DNA of 45,362 nt from Planctomycetota bacterium. Its GTDB lineage: Bacteria > Planctomycetota > Planctomycetia > Gemmatales > Gemmataceae. A program made the position numbers and the translations under genes. The notes beneath the pieces are model-generated. The model searched no databases, was not told where the DNA came from, and was given only the letters and a program-made list of their open reading frames with translations. The stretch spans positions 1 through 45,362 of the forward strand of contig JACOUH010000019.1 in NCBI GenBank assembly GCA_016177925.1, read 5' to 3'. Below are positions 8,335 to 16,485 of this stretch, one piece after another. The stretch's first letter is position 1. Each line of letters begins with the position of its first letter.

Positions 8335-9579
8335 ATGCGCGTGCAGGTCGTGTCTCTGTTTCTGGCCGGGTTGCTCTGTCGTCCTGCAGTGGCGGTCGAC
8401 TGGCCGCAATTCCGCGGTCCTGACGGGCAGGGTCACTCATCCGCCCGCGGGTTGCCGCTGCGTTGGAGCGAGAAGGAGAACGTCCGCTGGAAGACGGCGA
8501 TTCCGGGGCTGGGCTGGTCGTCGCCCGTCATCGGCGACGGCCAGGTGTGGTTGACCACCGCGACGGGCGAGGGCCACTCCCTGCGGGCCGTCTGTGTCGA
8601 CGCCGCCAGCGGGCGACTGCTGCGCGACGTCGAGGTCTTCCGTGTCAAGGACCCGCCCCCGATCAATCCGAAGAACAGCTACGCCTCGCCGACATCGGTC
8701 CTCGAGGACGGCCGGCTGTATGTCCATTTCGGCACGCTTGGCACCGCCTGCCTGGAGACGGCTTCCGGAAAAATCCTCTGGACCAACCAGGAGCTGCGCC
8801 TCGATCACAAGGAGGGGACCGGCAGCTCGCCGATCCTGTGCGGCGACCTGCTGATCGTCAACTGCGACGGCCTGGACGTGCAGTACGTCGCGGCCCTCGA
8901 AAAGAAGACTGGCCGCCTCGCCTGGAAGGTGAAACGCACGGGCGCACGCAGCGAGAACCCCGATTTCCGCAAGGCGTACTCGACGCCGCTGGTGATCCGC
9001 GTCGGCGGCAAGGAACAGGTTGTCAGCGTCGGTGCCGACCGGACCAGCGGCTACGATCCCGCCACCGGGAAAGAGATCTGGTGGGTCGATTACAACGGCT
9101 TCTCGAACACCCCGCGTCCGGTTTTTGGGCACGGCCTGGTCTTCCTCTGCACCGGCTATTTTCACCCCGAGGTCTGGGCAGTGCGATCCGACGGCAAGGG
9201 TGACGTGACGAAAACGCACGTCGTCTGGCGCGACGCGCGGCAAGCGCCGGCGAATCCGTCGCCGCTGCTGGTCGACGACATCTTGTACACCGTGAGCGAC
9301 ACGGGCATCGTCACGGCCCGGACCGCGAAGACCGGGCGGCAGCTGTGGAGCGAGCGACTGGGCGGCCCTGTCACTTCGTCTCCCCTGGACGCCGACGGCC
9401 ACCTCTACAGCTTCGATGAGGAAGGCAAAGCGAGTGTGCTGCGACCGGGACCGAAGTTCGAGCTGCTGGCCCGTAACAGCCTGGACGGCCGCGTCCTGGC
9501 GTCGCCGGCCGTTGCCGGACGAGCGCTGTTCCTGCGCACCGACGGCCACCTCTACCGCATCGAGGAGCGCGGCAAGTGA
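8335..9579 (+). CDS. Secreted PQQ-type beta-propeller (BamB-like) protein
   Basis: A 414-residue exported protein. The signal peptide (MRVQVVSLFLAGLLC, cut near AVA) is followed by DWPQFRGPDGQGHS, the typical opening of planctomycete secreted quinoprotein-like propellers. Repeated propeller blades with the A-x-D-x-x-T-G-x-x-x-W pattern follow, such as ETASGKILWTNQELRL, EKKTGRLAWKVKRTG, DPATGKEIWWVDYNG and TAKTGRQLWSERLGG. Although called PQQ-like, these proteins mostly serve as scaffolds, and no catalytic dehydrogenase residues are evident. The ATG at 8335 has GGGG five bases upstream; the longer frame from 8239 adds 32 residues that would bury the signal peptide. It is followed by a perfect palindrome and then a Tat-exported TIM-barrel gene on the same strand. 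Confidence 0.88.
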   Translation: MRVQVVSLFLAGLLCRPAVAVDWPQFRGPDGQGHSSARGLPLRWSEKENVRWKTAIPGLGWSSPVIGDGQVWLTTATGEGHSLRAVCVDAASGRLLRDVEVFRVKDPPPINPKNSYASPTSVLEDGRLYVHFGTLGTACLETASGKILWTNQELRLDHKEGTGSSPILCGDLLIVNCDGLDVQYVAALEKKTGRLAWKVKRTGARSENPDFRKAYSTPLVIRVGGKEQVVSVGADRTSGYDPATGKEIWWVDYNGFSNTPRPVFGHGLVFLCTGYFHPEVWAVRSDGKGDVTKTHVVWRDARQAPANPSPLLVDDILYTVSDTGIVTARTAKTGRQLWSERLGGPVTSSPLDADGHLYSFDEEGKASVLRPGPKFELLARNSLDGRVLASPAVAGRALFLRTDGHLYRIEERGK

Positions 9580-9586
9580 TGGCCGG

Positions 9587-9650
9587 TCTGCGTGGGGCAG
9601 GCTTCCAGCCTGCCTTGGCCAAGGCAGGCTGGAAGCCTGCCCCACGCAGA
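9587..9650. repeat. Perfect 64-bp palindrome
   Basis: Two 32-base arms (9587-9618 and 9619-9650) are exact reverse complements with no loop. Each arm is itself built on a partly self-complementary GGCAGGCTTCCAGCCTGCC core. It starts 8 bases after the stop codon of the propeller gene, so as RNA it would form a long hairpin. It may work as a terminator, but the length and perfection look more like an interspersed palindromic repeat. Confidence 0.9.
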
Positions 9651-9744
9651 GGCAAGGGACAGGGACTTGCAACGCCCCCCGCGGCGCGGTATCCCGATAA
9701 TCATTCGCTCACCGTACCCAGATGCCGCCTCCAAGGAGATACCC

Positions 9745-10626
9745 GTGCAATTCCGGTCCGACAACTCTCTCACGCGCCGTCGCTTCCTCCAGGCCGGCGC
9801 CGCCCTCGGCCTCGCCACCCCGCTTGCCTTGCTCCGCGCCGAGACAGAGGCCAAGGACGGCTTCGGCGAATTCACTGTCGGTGCCCAAAGCTACTGCTTC
9901 CGCGAGTTCAATACCGAACAGGCGCTCAAGCGCACCAGCGACCTGGGGCTCCACTTCGTCGAGTTCTATAACAAGCACGCGCCGACCAACAGCACGCCGG
10001 AGCAGATCCAGGCCCTGCTGCGGCTGTGCGATCAGTACAAGATCAAGCCGGTCGCCTTTGGCGTGGAACGGTTCACCAAGGACCACGACGCGAACAAACG
10101 TCTCTTCGAGTTCGGCAAGACGCTGGGCATCAAGGCCTTCAGCGCCGACCCCGAGCCGGACAGCTTCGACAGCCTCGACAAGCTGTGCGACGAATTCAAG
10201 ATCGCGATCGCCATCCACCCGCACGGCCCCGCTGGCAAGAAGCTGCACCGCTGGTACTCGGCGCAGGAGATCATGAAGGCCGTCAAAAATCATCACCCGC
10301 TGATCGGGTCCTGCCTCGACACGGGCCACCTGATCCGTGCCGCCCAGCCGCCGTTCAATAAGCACCTCGACCCGGCCGAGCAGGTCCGCATCATGAGCGA
10401 CCGCAATTTCGGCATGCACCTCAAGGACCACGACAACCAGCGCCGCACCGATGTCATCTACGGCAAGGGCGTCCTCGACGTGTTGTCCGTCCTCAAGGCC
10501 CTCCGCGAGGTGAAATTCAAGGGGCACATCAGCATCGAGTACGAGGCCAACCCGCAGAACCCTTCGCCCGACATGAAGGCCTGCCTCGAGATCCTGCAGG
10601 GTGCCATCAAGGCGCGCCCGCGATGA
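9745..10626 (+). CDS. Tat-exported sugar phosphate isomerase/epimerase-like TIM barrel
   Basis: A 293-residue protein of the AP-endonuclease-2/xylose-isomerase-like TIM-barrel family. A twin-arginine signal (LTRRRFLQAGAALGLATP) directs folded export. The barrel shows the usual metal-binding positions: IAIHPHGP, the GSCLDTGH Asp/His, GMHLKDHD and the final ISIEYEAN Glu. Substrate unknown; planctomycete homologues are usually annotated as sugar isomerases/epimerases. The start is the GTG at 9745, because AAGGAG (9733-9738) lies exactly six bases upstream; the longer frame from 9592 reads through the palindrome and should be rejected. Its stop overlaps the first codons of the broken epimerase gene (ATGA at 10623), so the two were probably translationally coupled. 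Confidence 0.88.
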   Translation: MQFRSDNSLTRRRFLQAGAALGLATPLALLRAETEAKDGFGEFTVGAQSYCFREFNTEQALKRTSDLGLHFVEFYNKHAPTNSTPEQIQALLRLCDQYKIKPVAFGVERFTKDHDANKRLFEFGKTLGIKAFSADPEPDSFDSLDKLCDEFKIAIAIHPHGPAGKKLHRWYSAQEIMKAVKNHHPLIGSCLDTGHLIRAAQPPFNKHLDPAEQVRIMSDRNFGMHLKDHDNQRRTDVIYGKGVLDVLSVLKALREVKFKGHISIEYEANPQNPSPDMKACLEILQGAIKARPR

Positions 10627-11455
10627 CCACCGCAGGACAGCGATACTCGCTCGACCGAGTTGAGAATGTCGAGCAGCTGGAGGACCTGCTGAGCGAGCCG
10701 ACCGGCGCCGCCGTCGAGACGATGGCGCGCCTGGAGGGCGACCTGGTGCTCCTGGGATGAAATTCGGCGCGACCGGCAATCCGTCACTCACCTGGGCGAT
10801 GAACGCCTTTCTGCCCGGCATGATCGCTCAGAAGTATCGCAAAAGTCGTATCATCGCTTTCTCGACCGGCAATGTCTACGGCCTGAGTCCAATCCGCCTC
10901 GGCGGCTCTCTGGAGGACGACGTACCGTTTCCAGAGGGAGATTATTCGCAGAGCGCCCTGGGTCGCGAACGCATCTTCGAGCATTTCGCGCGAACCAACG
11001 GCACGCCGATGGCGCTCTTGCGCTTGAATTACGCGACGGAATTGCGTTATGGCGTGCTGGTGGACGTGGCGCGGAAGGTACATGCCGGCGAGGCGGTCGA
11101 GTTGGCGATGGGACACTTCAACGCCTTGTGGCAAGGCGATGCCAACGCGATGGCGCTGTGTGCGCTGGGGCAGGTATCGAGTCCGCCGCTGGTGGTGAAC
11201 CTGGCAGGGCCGGAACTGCTGAGCGTGCGCCGCGTGGCGGAGGCATTCGGTCGACTGTTCGAGCGATCGGTTGTCTTCGAGGGGAGCGAGTCGGGTGACG
11301 CGTTCCTGAGCAACGGCCAACTCGGGCACCGGCTGTTCGGCTACCCGCGTGTTGGCCCGCATCAGATGATCGCGTGGGTGGGCGACTGGGTCCAGCGCGG
11401 CGGGGCGAGCCTGGACAAGCCGACGCACTTCGAGATCCGCGATGGGAACTTTTAG
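10623..11455 (+). pseudogene. NAD-dependent epimerase/dehydratase, internally deleted
   Basis: An intact N-terminal piece begins at ATG 10623, overlapping the upstream stop. It runs 45 codons and ends in GDLVLLG followed by TGA at 10758. It stops exactly where an extended SDR enters its first Rossmann strand. The next frame resumes at 10757 with MKFGATGNPSLTWAMN and continues to 11455 with the later part of the family: IIAFSTGNVYGLSP, GRERIFEHFARTNGTPMALLRLNYATELRYG and LVVNLAGPELLSV. The NAD-binding glycine motif and roughly the first 100 residues of the fold are absent, so a deletion of about 300 bases with a frame change is inferred. The 232-residue remnant has its own ATG but cannot bind NAD in the usual way. 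An alternative is that the remnant is expressed as a shortened protein. Confidence 0.75.
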
Positions 11456-11484
11456 CGCGTGGTGCGCGAGGCAGTAGCATCACA

Positions 11485-11518
11485 GCGAGCGGGGGGGTGA
11501 GCCCCCGCTCGCCGTTTT
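11485..11518. terminator. Probable bidirectional rho-independent terminator
   Basis: An 11-base perfect stem (11485-11495 with 11502-11512, GCGAGCGGGGG and its complement) around a six-base loop, followed by CGTTTT on the plus strand. It lies between the convergent epimerase remnant and the peptidyl-prolyl isomerase gene. Confidence 0.7.
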
Positions 11519-11527
11519 GCTGGGACG

Positions 11528-12565
11528 TTACTTCACGGGGTTGATGACGATCTTGCCGCGCTGGCGAAGGTAGGTGACCAGCGACTCGCGCAGGCGGTCG
11601 CAATAGACCTCCTTGACGTCGCCCTTGACCTGCTCGAACTGGGCGTCCTTGCCGGGCTTCTTGTCCAGCAGCAGGATCAGGTGCAGGCCGAACTGCGTCG
11701 TGATGACCTCGCTGATCTCAAAAGGCTTCAATGCGAAAGCCGTCTTGGCGAACGGCTCGACCATCGTGCCGGCGCGGTCGAACCAGCCGACGTCGCCGCC
11801 CTGCTGCTTCGACGGGCAGGCCGACTTCTCCTTGGCGAACGCAGCGAAGGCGTCCTCGATCAACTTGTGGCGGACCTGCTCGCGCTCCAGCGGTGTCGCC
11901 GTCGCGGGCACCTTGGCGAGCCCGAGGGCCGTATCGTCCTCGATCTTCTTCTTGATCGCGGTGAGCTGTGCCTTGGCCGCCTCGACCGCCTTGACGTCGG
12001 CCGAGTTGGGCGTCAGCAGGATGTGGCGGACGCGCACCATCGAGCCGTCGAACATGTCCTTGTTGGCGGTGAACATATCGCGCAGCACCTTGTCGGTCGC
12101 CTGCGCCTCGGCGTACTTGTCCCAGCGCAGGTCGGAGGCAATGTGCTCGCGCAGCTCCGGCTCGGTCAGGCTCATGTCCTTGAGGACCTGGGCGTACTGC
12201 AGCTTCTCCTTCTGGATCTCCGCCTTCATCTGCTCGATCTTCTTGTCCACCTCCTTGGGGTCGACCGCGACGCGCATCTGCAGCAGGTACTGGTCGATGA
12301 GGGTGTTCTCGATCAAGTAGTTGAGGATCTCGGGGCGTGCCTCCGCGTGGCGCGACGGCGGCACGCGCTTGAGACCACGCTGGAGGGCCCCCTCGAGGAT
12401 GGGCTGTCCGTTGACGGTGGCGGCCACGGCATTCGCGGCCGGGGCCGGCGCGGCGGGAGCGGCCGAGGGCGGCGGCAGCGTGGGGGACGCTTGCTGGGCC
12501 AGCGCCGGCAGGGCCACCCATCCGGCGACCAGGGTCGCCAGCCAGGGCCGTGAGAGTTTTCGCAT
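11528..12565 (-). CDS. Secreted parvulin-type peptidyl-prolyl isomerase (SurA/PrsA-like)
   Basis: A 345-residue exported foldase. The signal peptide (MRKLSRPWLATLVAGWVALP, cut near ALA) is followed by a Pro/Ala-rich linker and a SurA_N-type helical region (about 60-165). The parvulin domain (about 175-310) shows VRVRHILL at its start and GGDVGWFDRAGTMVEPFAKTAFALKPFEISEVITTQFGLHLI, quoted here only in part as the family's GG-lG-f and P-V-T-fG-H positions. It would catalyse cis-trans isomerisation of Xaa-Pro bonds and chaperone exported proteins in the periplasm. The ATG at 12565 has GAGGAG about 8 bases upstream; the longer frame to 12607 is rejected. The start matches the signal peptide well. 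Confidence 0.9.
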   Translation of the reverse strand: MRKLSRPWLATLVAGWVALPALAQQASPTLPPPSAAPAAPAPAANAVAATVNGQPILEGALQRGLKRVPPSRHAEARPEILNYLIENTLIDQYLLQMRVAVDPKEVDKKIEQMKAEIQKEKLQYAQVLKDMSLTEPELREHIASDLRWDKYAEAQATDKVLRDMFTANKDMFDGSMVRVRHILLTPNSADVKAVEAAKAQLTAIKKKIEDDTALGLAKVPATATPLEREQVRHKLIEDAFAAFAKEKSACPSKQQGGDVGWFDRAGTMVEPFAKTAFALKPFEISEVITTQFGLHLILLLDKKPGKDAQFEQVKGDVKEVYCDRLRESLVTYLRQRGKIVINPVK

Positions 12566-12671
12566 GAATGATCTCCTCGTTCCGGGAAGAGGGATGTGGC
12601 TCGGCAATCCAATCGCCGCGGGATGATACCGACGGGCCCCCGCGGCGCCGAGAGCAATTCAGGAGAAGGTG

Positions 12672-12723
12672 GTCAACTCGCTCCGCGAGTTGAGACGAAC
12701 ATCAACTCGCGGAGCGAGTTGAC
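12672..12723. repeat. Inverted repeat with 22-bp perfect arms
   Basis: Arms 12672-12693 and 12702-12723 are exact reverse complements around the 8-base loop GACGAACA. Each arm is itself nearly palindromic (CAACTCGC.GCGAGTTG). It lies in the 5' flank of the isomerase gene, immediately before the tandem 179-bp elements. A shorter relative with the same CTCCGCG core sits at 29967-29989. Confidence 0.85.
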
Positions 12724-12727
12724 TACC

Positions 12728-12906
12728 CTAGCACCCAACGGTAGTTGGGGGCTTTGGTGTGAAGAAGGAGCCGCAACGGGGGTGGCATGCTTTCGCGGCC
12801 CGCGCTGGTTTCGCCCAGACGTTGACCCTGGGGGCCGCGAAAGCATGGCACACACCGCAGCGTTCGATTGGTTACAGAGAAGCCTCCCTCTACCGTTTGG
12901 TACTAG
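12728..12906. mobile_element. MITE-like element, copy 1 of a tandem pair
   Basis: A 179-bp non-coding element bounded by 17-bp near-perfect inverted repeats beginning and ending in CTAG (CTAGCACCCAACGGTAG at 12728-12744 and its complement at 12890-12906). It contains a second internal inverted repeat of 16 bases (12786-12801 with 12832-12847). It shares its last four bases, CTAG at 12903-12906, with copy 2. No gene can be supported inside it. The structure resembles a miniature inverted-repeat transposable element with a CTAG target, but no transposase is in the window. Confidence 0.75.
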
Positions 12907-13081
12907 CAGCAAACGGTAGTTGGGGGCTTTGGTGTGAAGAAGGAGCCGCAACGGGGGTGGCATGCTTTCGCGGCCCGCGCTGGTTTCGCCCAGACGTTGA
13001 CCCTGGGGGCCGCGAAAGCATGGCACACACCGGAGCGTTCGATTGGTTACAGAGAAGCCTCCCTCTACCGTTTGGTGCTAG
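12903..13081. mobile_element. MITE-like element, copy 2 of a tandem pair
   Basis: A 179-bp unit almost identical to the preceding one at a period of 175 bp. Across the first 165 positions I see a single substitution (12858 C versus 13033 G). Its terminal repeats are 12903-12919 and 13065-13081. Its right-hand CTAG (13078-13081) supplies the TAG stop codon of the DUF1571 gene on the minus strand, so the insertion touches the end of that gene. Confidence 0.75.
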
Positions 13082-14322
13082 CGCTGGTCGCGGGCGGCGC
13101 CCCAGAGTTTGTCCGGGTCGAAGTCGGTGTCGTCCAGTGGCACCGGATACTGGAAGCGGTCGTAGCGATAGTACTCGACCTCCTGGCCGCGGTCGTCATG
13201 CGTGATGATGAGCACGGGCAGATGGTTCTCCGGGTCGACGAAACACCAACGCTTGCCGCCGCGCGGCAGACCCTCCTCGGCGCCCGGCGGCAACTTCCAC
13301 TCGACCCCTTCGACGGGGGCGATGAACTCGGGACGCTTCTGCAGGCCGAGATAGGTGAGCGTTCCCTGGCGGGTGTCGCCGCGTTCCAGGGCGTCGATCA
13401 GGGTGCCGAAGTGATCGATCAGCGTGCCGATGCCCGCCTCGGTGATCGAGTGGCGGCTGGCGCCGCGGACGAAGACGGAGTCCGGCGACAGGGCGATGCG
13501 CTTGCCGGCCGGGGCAAACGGCATGTCACCGGCGGCAAGCAGGGTGTGGAGCTTGTTTTCATGCTGTCCCTTGACATAGACGACCTCGCGCCCGCGGCCG
13601 GCCTGTCCGACCCACTTGAGGTAGACGCTCAGGGGGGCCTTGCGGAACTTGAACAGCAGCACCTCTTCGGGCTGCAGCTTGCCCTTGACGAACTCGCGCC
13701 GGGTGAGGCGGACGATGTAGGCGTCGATGCGGGCGTACTGCCGGGTCGACGCCTGGTGGAGCTGGCGGAGGGCGGCGAAGGGGCCATTGGTCACGGCCGG
13801 GGTTATCGGCGTCGGTTGCGTGGGGACCTCTGTCCGGGCCGGCGTGACGGGGACCTTGGTGCGCGGGGTTGACCTGGGCAAGTCAGGCTGCGGGGCGGAG
13901 GAGGGTGGGGCGGTTGGCGGAGGCGGGGGCGGTTCGAGTCCCGGCGTCAGGGGCGGGGGCGGATCGGACGGAGGAGTTCCGCGGGCCGCGATCGGGGAGG
14001 GACTGGTGACCGGTGGAGCGGTGGCGCCCGTAGGGCGGGGCACCCGCGAGAGCGGGTCGGGCGGGGCGGGGGACGTTGTCGTCGGCGTGGTGATCGAGGT
14101 CGCAGGCGGGACGGGCAGCGGCTCGACAGGGATCGGGTCGGCGGGGACCTGCGTGACCGGCGGTTGGACGGCGTGGCGCCGCCAGCGGCGCTTGCACACC
14201 TGCTGTTCCTGCGCCGGGGCGTCCAGGGGCGGGCGTCGTCGCGGCAGGCCCACACACCCGAAGAACGCCAGTCCCAGGCTTAGCCCCACAAGGAGGCGAA
14301 GCACTTTCCTCTTGCCGAGCAT
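13078..14322 (-). CDS. DUF1571 domain lipoprotein
   Basis: A 414-residue exported protein. The N-terminus MLGKRKVLRLLVGLSLG with LAFFGC is a lipoprotein signal peptide with a lipobox Cys. Then follows a very long Pro/Thr/Ser-rich linker (about residues 25-185) that would span the envelope, and a C-terminal DUF1571 domain (about 190-405) starting at ALRQLHQASTRQYARIDAYI. This domain belongs to the LolA/LolB-like half-barrel group and occurs widely in planctomycetes; its ligand is unknown. The ATG at 14322 has AAAGGA about 8 bases upstream; the longer frame to 14505 is rejected. The stop codon is formed by the terminal CTAG of the adjacent mobile element, so the original C-terminus may have differed slightly. 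Confidence 0.85.
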   Translation of the reverse strand: MLGKRKVLRLLVGLSLGLAFFGCVGLPRRRPPLDAPAQEQQVCKRRWRRHAVQPPVTQVPADPIPVEPLPVPPATSITTPTTTSPAPPDPLSRVPRPTGATAPPVTSPSPIAARGTPPSDPPPPLTPGLEPPPPPPTAPPSSAPQPDLPRSTPRTKVPVTPARTEVPTQPTPITPAVTNGPFAALRQLHQASTRQYARIDAYIVRLTRREFVKGKLQPEEVLLFKFRKAPLSVYLKWVGQAGRGREVVYVKGQHENKLHTLLAAGDMPFAPAGKRIALSPDSVFVRGASRHSITEAGIGTLIDHFGTLIDALERGDTRQGTLTYLGLQKRPEFIAPVEGVEWKLPPGAEEGLPRGGKRWCFVDPENHLPVLIITHDDRGQEVEYYRYDRFQYPVPLDDTDFDPDKLWGAARDQR

Positions 14323-14513
14323 GCCGGAATCCTTTCCGTTCTCGCCCGCCCCGGTCCGTCGGGGAAAGAGGGAGTCTATCCGGCAACCATCGCAAAAGAC
14401 AGAGGAGTTGTCCGGGCCGGGTGCCCCTTCCGAATACTGGCGAGCGGAGGTGTCAACCCCCATCCCCATCAACTCCCTTGCCTCTGGTGGTGGATGCCAC
14501 TGCACTCGCCATA

Positions 14514-14618
14514 TATTACCTCGGCATGGAAGTTCCGCACACTAATCCGAAGCGTTAGCGAGGTCGATCCTCGCTAACGCTTCGGGTTAGTGTGAGCAGC
14601 TTACCTGCCGAGGTAATA
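14514..14618. mobile_element. Nested inverted-repeat element, copy A
   Basis: A 105-bp element with outer 13-bp inverted repeats (TATTACCTCGGCA at 14514-14526 and its exact complement at 14606-14618). It encloses a long hairpin with 26-bp arms (14538-14563 and 14569-14594, one G.T-type mismatch, five-base loop). A second copy lies at 44426-44528. The left 50 bases of the two copies match at 46 positions. It occupies the divergent region between the DUF1571 and ECF sigma genes. No coding capacity. It could be a MITE or a structured RNA. Confidence 0.75.
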
Positions 14619-14762
14619 GGATTTGCGAGGCTCGCAGCGCACCGCAAGCTGCGATACGATGGCGGACGCGGGTTCACGGCTGACCGCCGCGAAATCGTTG
14701 AGAAACAGTGAGGCGAGGGCGTCGGTCACCCCTCTAACAGGTTGGAGGCCGGAGACGCGCGC

Positions 14763-16103
14763 ATGGCAAACGGCGACTTGAGGACGGGACTCGAATGCCT
14801 CCGGCGCGCTTTCCTCGCGCCGGGCGGGGGCAGGCTGACGGACGGCGAACTGCTGGGGCGCTTTGTGGCCGCCCGCGACGAGGCGGCCTTCGAGGCGCTG
14901 GTCCACCGTCACGGGCCGATGGTGTTCGGCGTCTGCCGGCGCCTGCTCGGCAACGGCCACGACGCGGAGGACGCTTTCCAGGCCACTTTCCTCATTTTGG
15001 CCCGCAAGGCGACCTCGGTGGTGAAACGCGACGCGGTCGGCAGCTGGTTGTACGCGGTGGCACAGCGGATTGCGCGGGAGGCGCGCGCCGTCCTCGCCCG
15101 CCGCCGCGCCCGGGAGAGGCAGGTGGACGAGATGCCCCACCCCGAGGTGTCGCCTGCCGAGCCGGATGACTGGCGCTTGATTCTGGACCGCGAGGTGGCC
15201 CGCCTGCCCCAGAAGTACCGGGAGGCCATCGTCCTGTACCACCTGGAGGGCTGGCCGCACCGAGAAGCGGCGTCGAAGCTGGGCGTCCCCGAAGGGACTC
15301 TGTCGAGCCGCCTGGTCAAGGCACGCCGCCTGCTCGCGAGGCGATTGGCCCGTTCCGGGCTGTCACTCTCTGCCACTGCCTTGGCGTCTGCCCTCTCCCA
15401 AGGGGTGACACAGGCAGCGGTCCCCGCCCCGTTGGTAGCAGAGACCGTTCGGGCTGCGGCGCTGGCCGCGGCCGGTCAGTTGGCGGCAGTCGCAAGTCCT
15501 GCTGCCCTGCTCACGAAAGGAGTGCTCAAGGCCATGCTGATGACGAAACTCAAGTTCGCGGTCGGGATGCTGTTGGTGGTAGCGGCCCTTGGCGCGACGG
15601 GCCTGGCCTACCGTGCCGGGGCCCAGGCCCCGCCGGCGAACAAGCCGCGGGTGGAGAAACCACTGAGCGAGTTGGAGGCGCTTCGCAAAGAGAACGAGCT
15701 GCTGAAGCTCAACCTCCAGGTCGTCCTGGAGAAGGTCCGCGCCCAGGAGGCCGAACTCCGCACACTCCGTGGGACGGCGACGAGCGAGAAGAAAAAAGAA
15801 ATTGCGCGGATGAAGTGGGACCGGCTCGCCCAAGGGCTTAGACAGTGGCGGGATGAGGAAGCCCGGGAGGGGGCCCCCGCGGCCGACACGTTGAACCTGG
15901 TCGAGGACGCTCTGAAGGCCCTGCGAGCGGCCCCCGACACCGAGAGCTTTCGCCGCGCGGCGAAAGCTCTGGACGAGGCGATGCGCATGTGGCAGTCGTC
16001 TGGCGGCGGCACCGAGCAATCGCGCCGCGCGGCGAAAGCTGTGGGCGAGGCGCTGCGCAAGCTGAAGGAGCAGCTGGAGCCAGCAAAAGGACAGCCCAAG
16101 TAG
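14763..16103 (+). CDS. ECF sigma factor with membrane-anchored coiled-coil extension
   Basis: A 446-residue RNA polymerase sigma factor of the ECF type. Region 2 covers about residues 28-115 (DEAAFEALVHRHGPMVFGVC, DAEDAFQATFLILARKA) and region 4 about 140-198 (LPQKYREAIVLYHLEG, REAASKLGVPEGTLSSRL). Beyond the sigma domains lie an Ala-rich stretch, a transmembrane helix (about 265-283), a coiled coil (LSELEALRKENELLKLNL onward) and a charged helical tail with a repeated FRRAAKALDEA/SRRAAKAVGEA unit. This matches the planctomycete ECF class (ECF01-Gob type) where the sigma factor carries its own sensor extension instead of a separate anti-sigma factor. ATG 14763 has GGAG eight bases upstream; the TTG at 14742 is less likely. 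Signal unknown. Confidence 0.88.
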   Translation: MANGDLRTGLECLRRAFLAPGGGRLTDGELLGRFVAARDEAAFEALVHRHGPMVFGVCRRLLGNGHDAEDAFQATFLILARKATSVVKRDAVGSWLYAVAQRIAREARAVLARRRARERQVDEMPHPEVSPAEPDDWRLILDREVARLPQKYREAIVLYHLEGWPHREAASKLGVPEGTLSSRLVKARRLLARRLARSGLSLSATALASALSQGVTQAAVPAPLVAETVRAAALAAAGQLAAVASPAALLTKGVLKAMLMTKLKFAVGMLLVVAALGATGLAYRAGAQAPPANKPRVEKPLSELEALRKENELLKLNLQVVLEKVRAQEAELRTLRGTATSEKKKEIARMKWDRLAQGLRQWRDEEAREGAPAADTLNLVEDALKALRAAPDTESFRRAAKALDEAMRMWQSSGGGTEQSRRAAKAVGEALRKLKEQLEPAKGQPK

Positions 16104-16121
16104 TCGCAACCGCTTCTCTCC

Positions 16122-16163
16122 GTCCCGCCGGCAGCAACAGCAGCCGAGTGGCTCCGGCGGGAC
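16122..16163 (+). terminator. Possible terminator hairpin after the ECF sigma gene
   Basis: GTCCCGCCGG (16122-16131) pairs exactly with 16154-16163, about 20 bases after the sigma gene's stop, with only a weak T-run (CCTTTC) downstream. Apart from this and the hairpin at 16433-16463, the 380-base stretch 16104-16485 shows no gene. Confidence 0.4.
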
Positions 16164-16432
16164 AACATCCTTTCAGCCCCCTCCTGTCCCTCGGACGAAT
16201 CTCGATCGGATGGCTCGTCCGTCGCGTCGACGTCGCATTACAGTTGCAGCCGGCCTTGCGCTGCTTCAGGAAGTCCGGTCTGCTGCCAGATCCGTGGGCC
16301 GGATTGCGAAGCGGGATACACGTCGCGGGGAAAATCCTTACCTTCCTGTGCGCGAGACGTGACCGTTTAGGGCGCAGAACCGCGTCCACGGTCCGGCACA
16401 TGGTTTGCTTGACATTCCGCTGGGCTTTCTTC

Positions 16433-16463
16433 CGTCCTGGCCGGGTAATTCTCGGCCAGGACG
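16433..16463. repeat. Short hairpin upstream of small membrane protein
   Basis: CGTCCTGGCCG (16433-16443) and its exact complement (16453-16463) enclose the loop GGTAATTCT. It ends 22 bases before the ATG at 16486, so it would lie in the leader of that gene. A TTGACA sits at 16409-16414 without a convincing -10 partner. Confidence 0.5.
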
Positions 16464-16485
16464 TCACCATCGACAATCAACAAAG

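Noticed and set aside
8437..9672. Minus-strand frame of 411 codons opposite the PQQ propeller gene
   Set aside because: Starts inside the 64-bp palindrome and is antisense to a convincing exported protein.
9592..9744. N-terminal extension of the TIM-barrel gene
   Set aside because: It would translate half of the perfect palindrome; the GTG at 9745 has an ideal AAGGAG and begins a twin-arginine signal.
12728..13081. Tandem repeat considered as a CRISPR array
   Set aside because: Only two long 179-bp units sharing four bases, with no spacers and no cas genes.
12759..13872. Frames starting MKKEPQRGWHAF in both tandem elements, one continuing into the DUF1571 antisense
   Set aside because: Identical peptides arise only because the DNA is duplicated; there is no ribosome-binding site and the longer frame is antisense to a lipoprotein gene.
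16409..16451. TTGACA at 16409 as promoter of the small membrane protein
   Set aside because: No acceptable -10 hexamer at 15-19 bases; the nearest AT-rich stretch lies in the hairpin loop, too far away.
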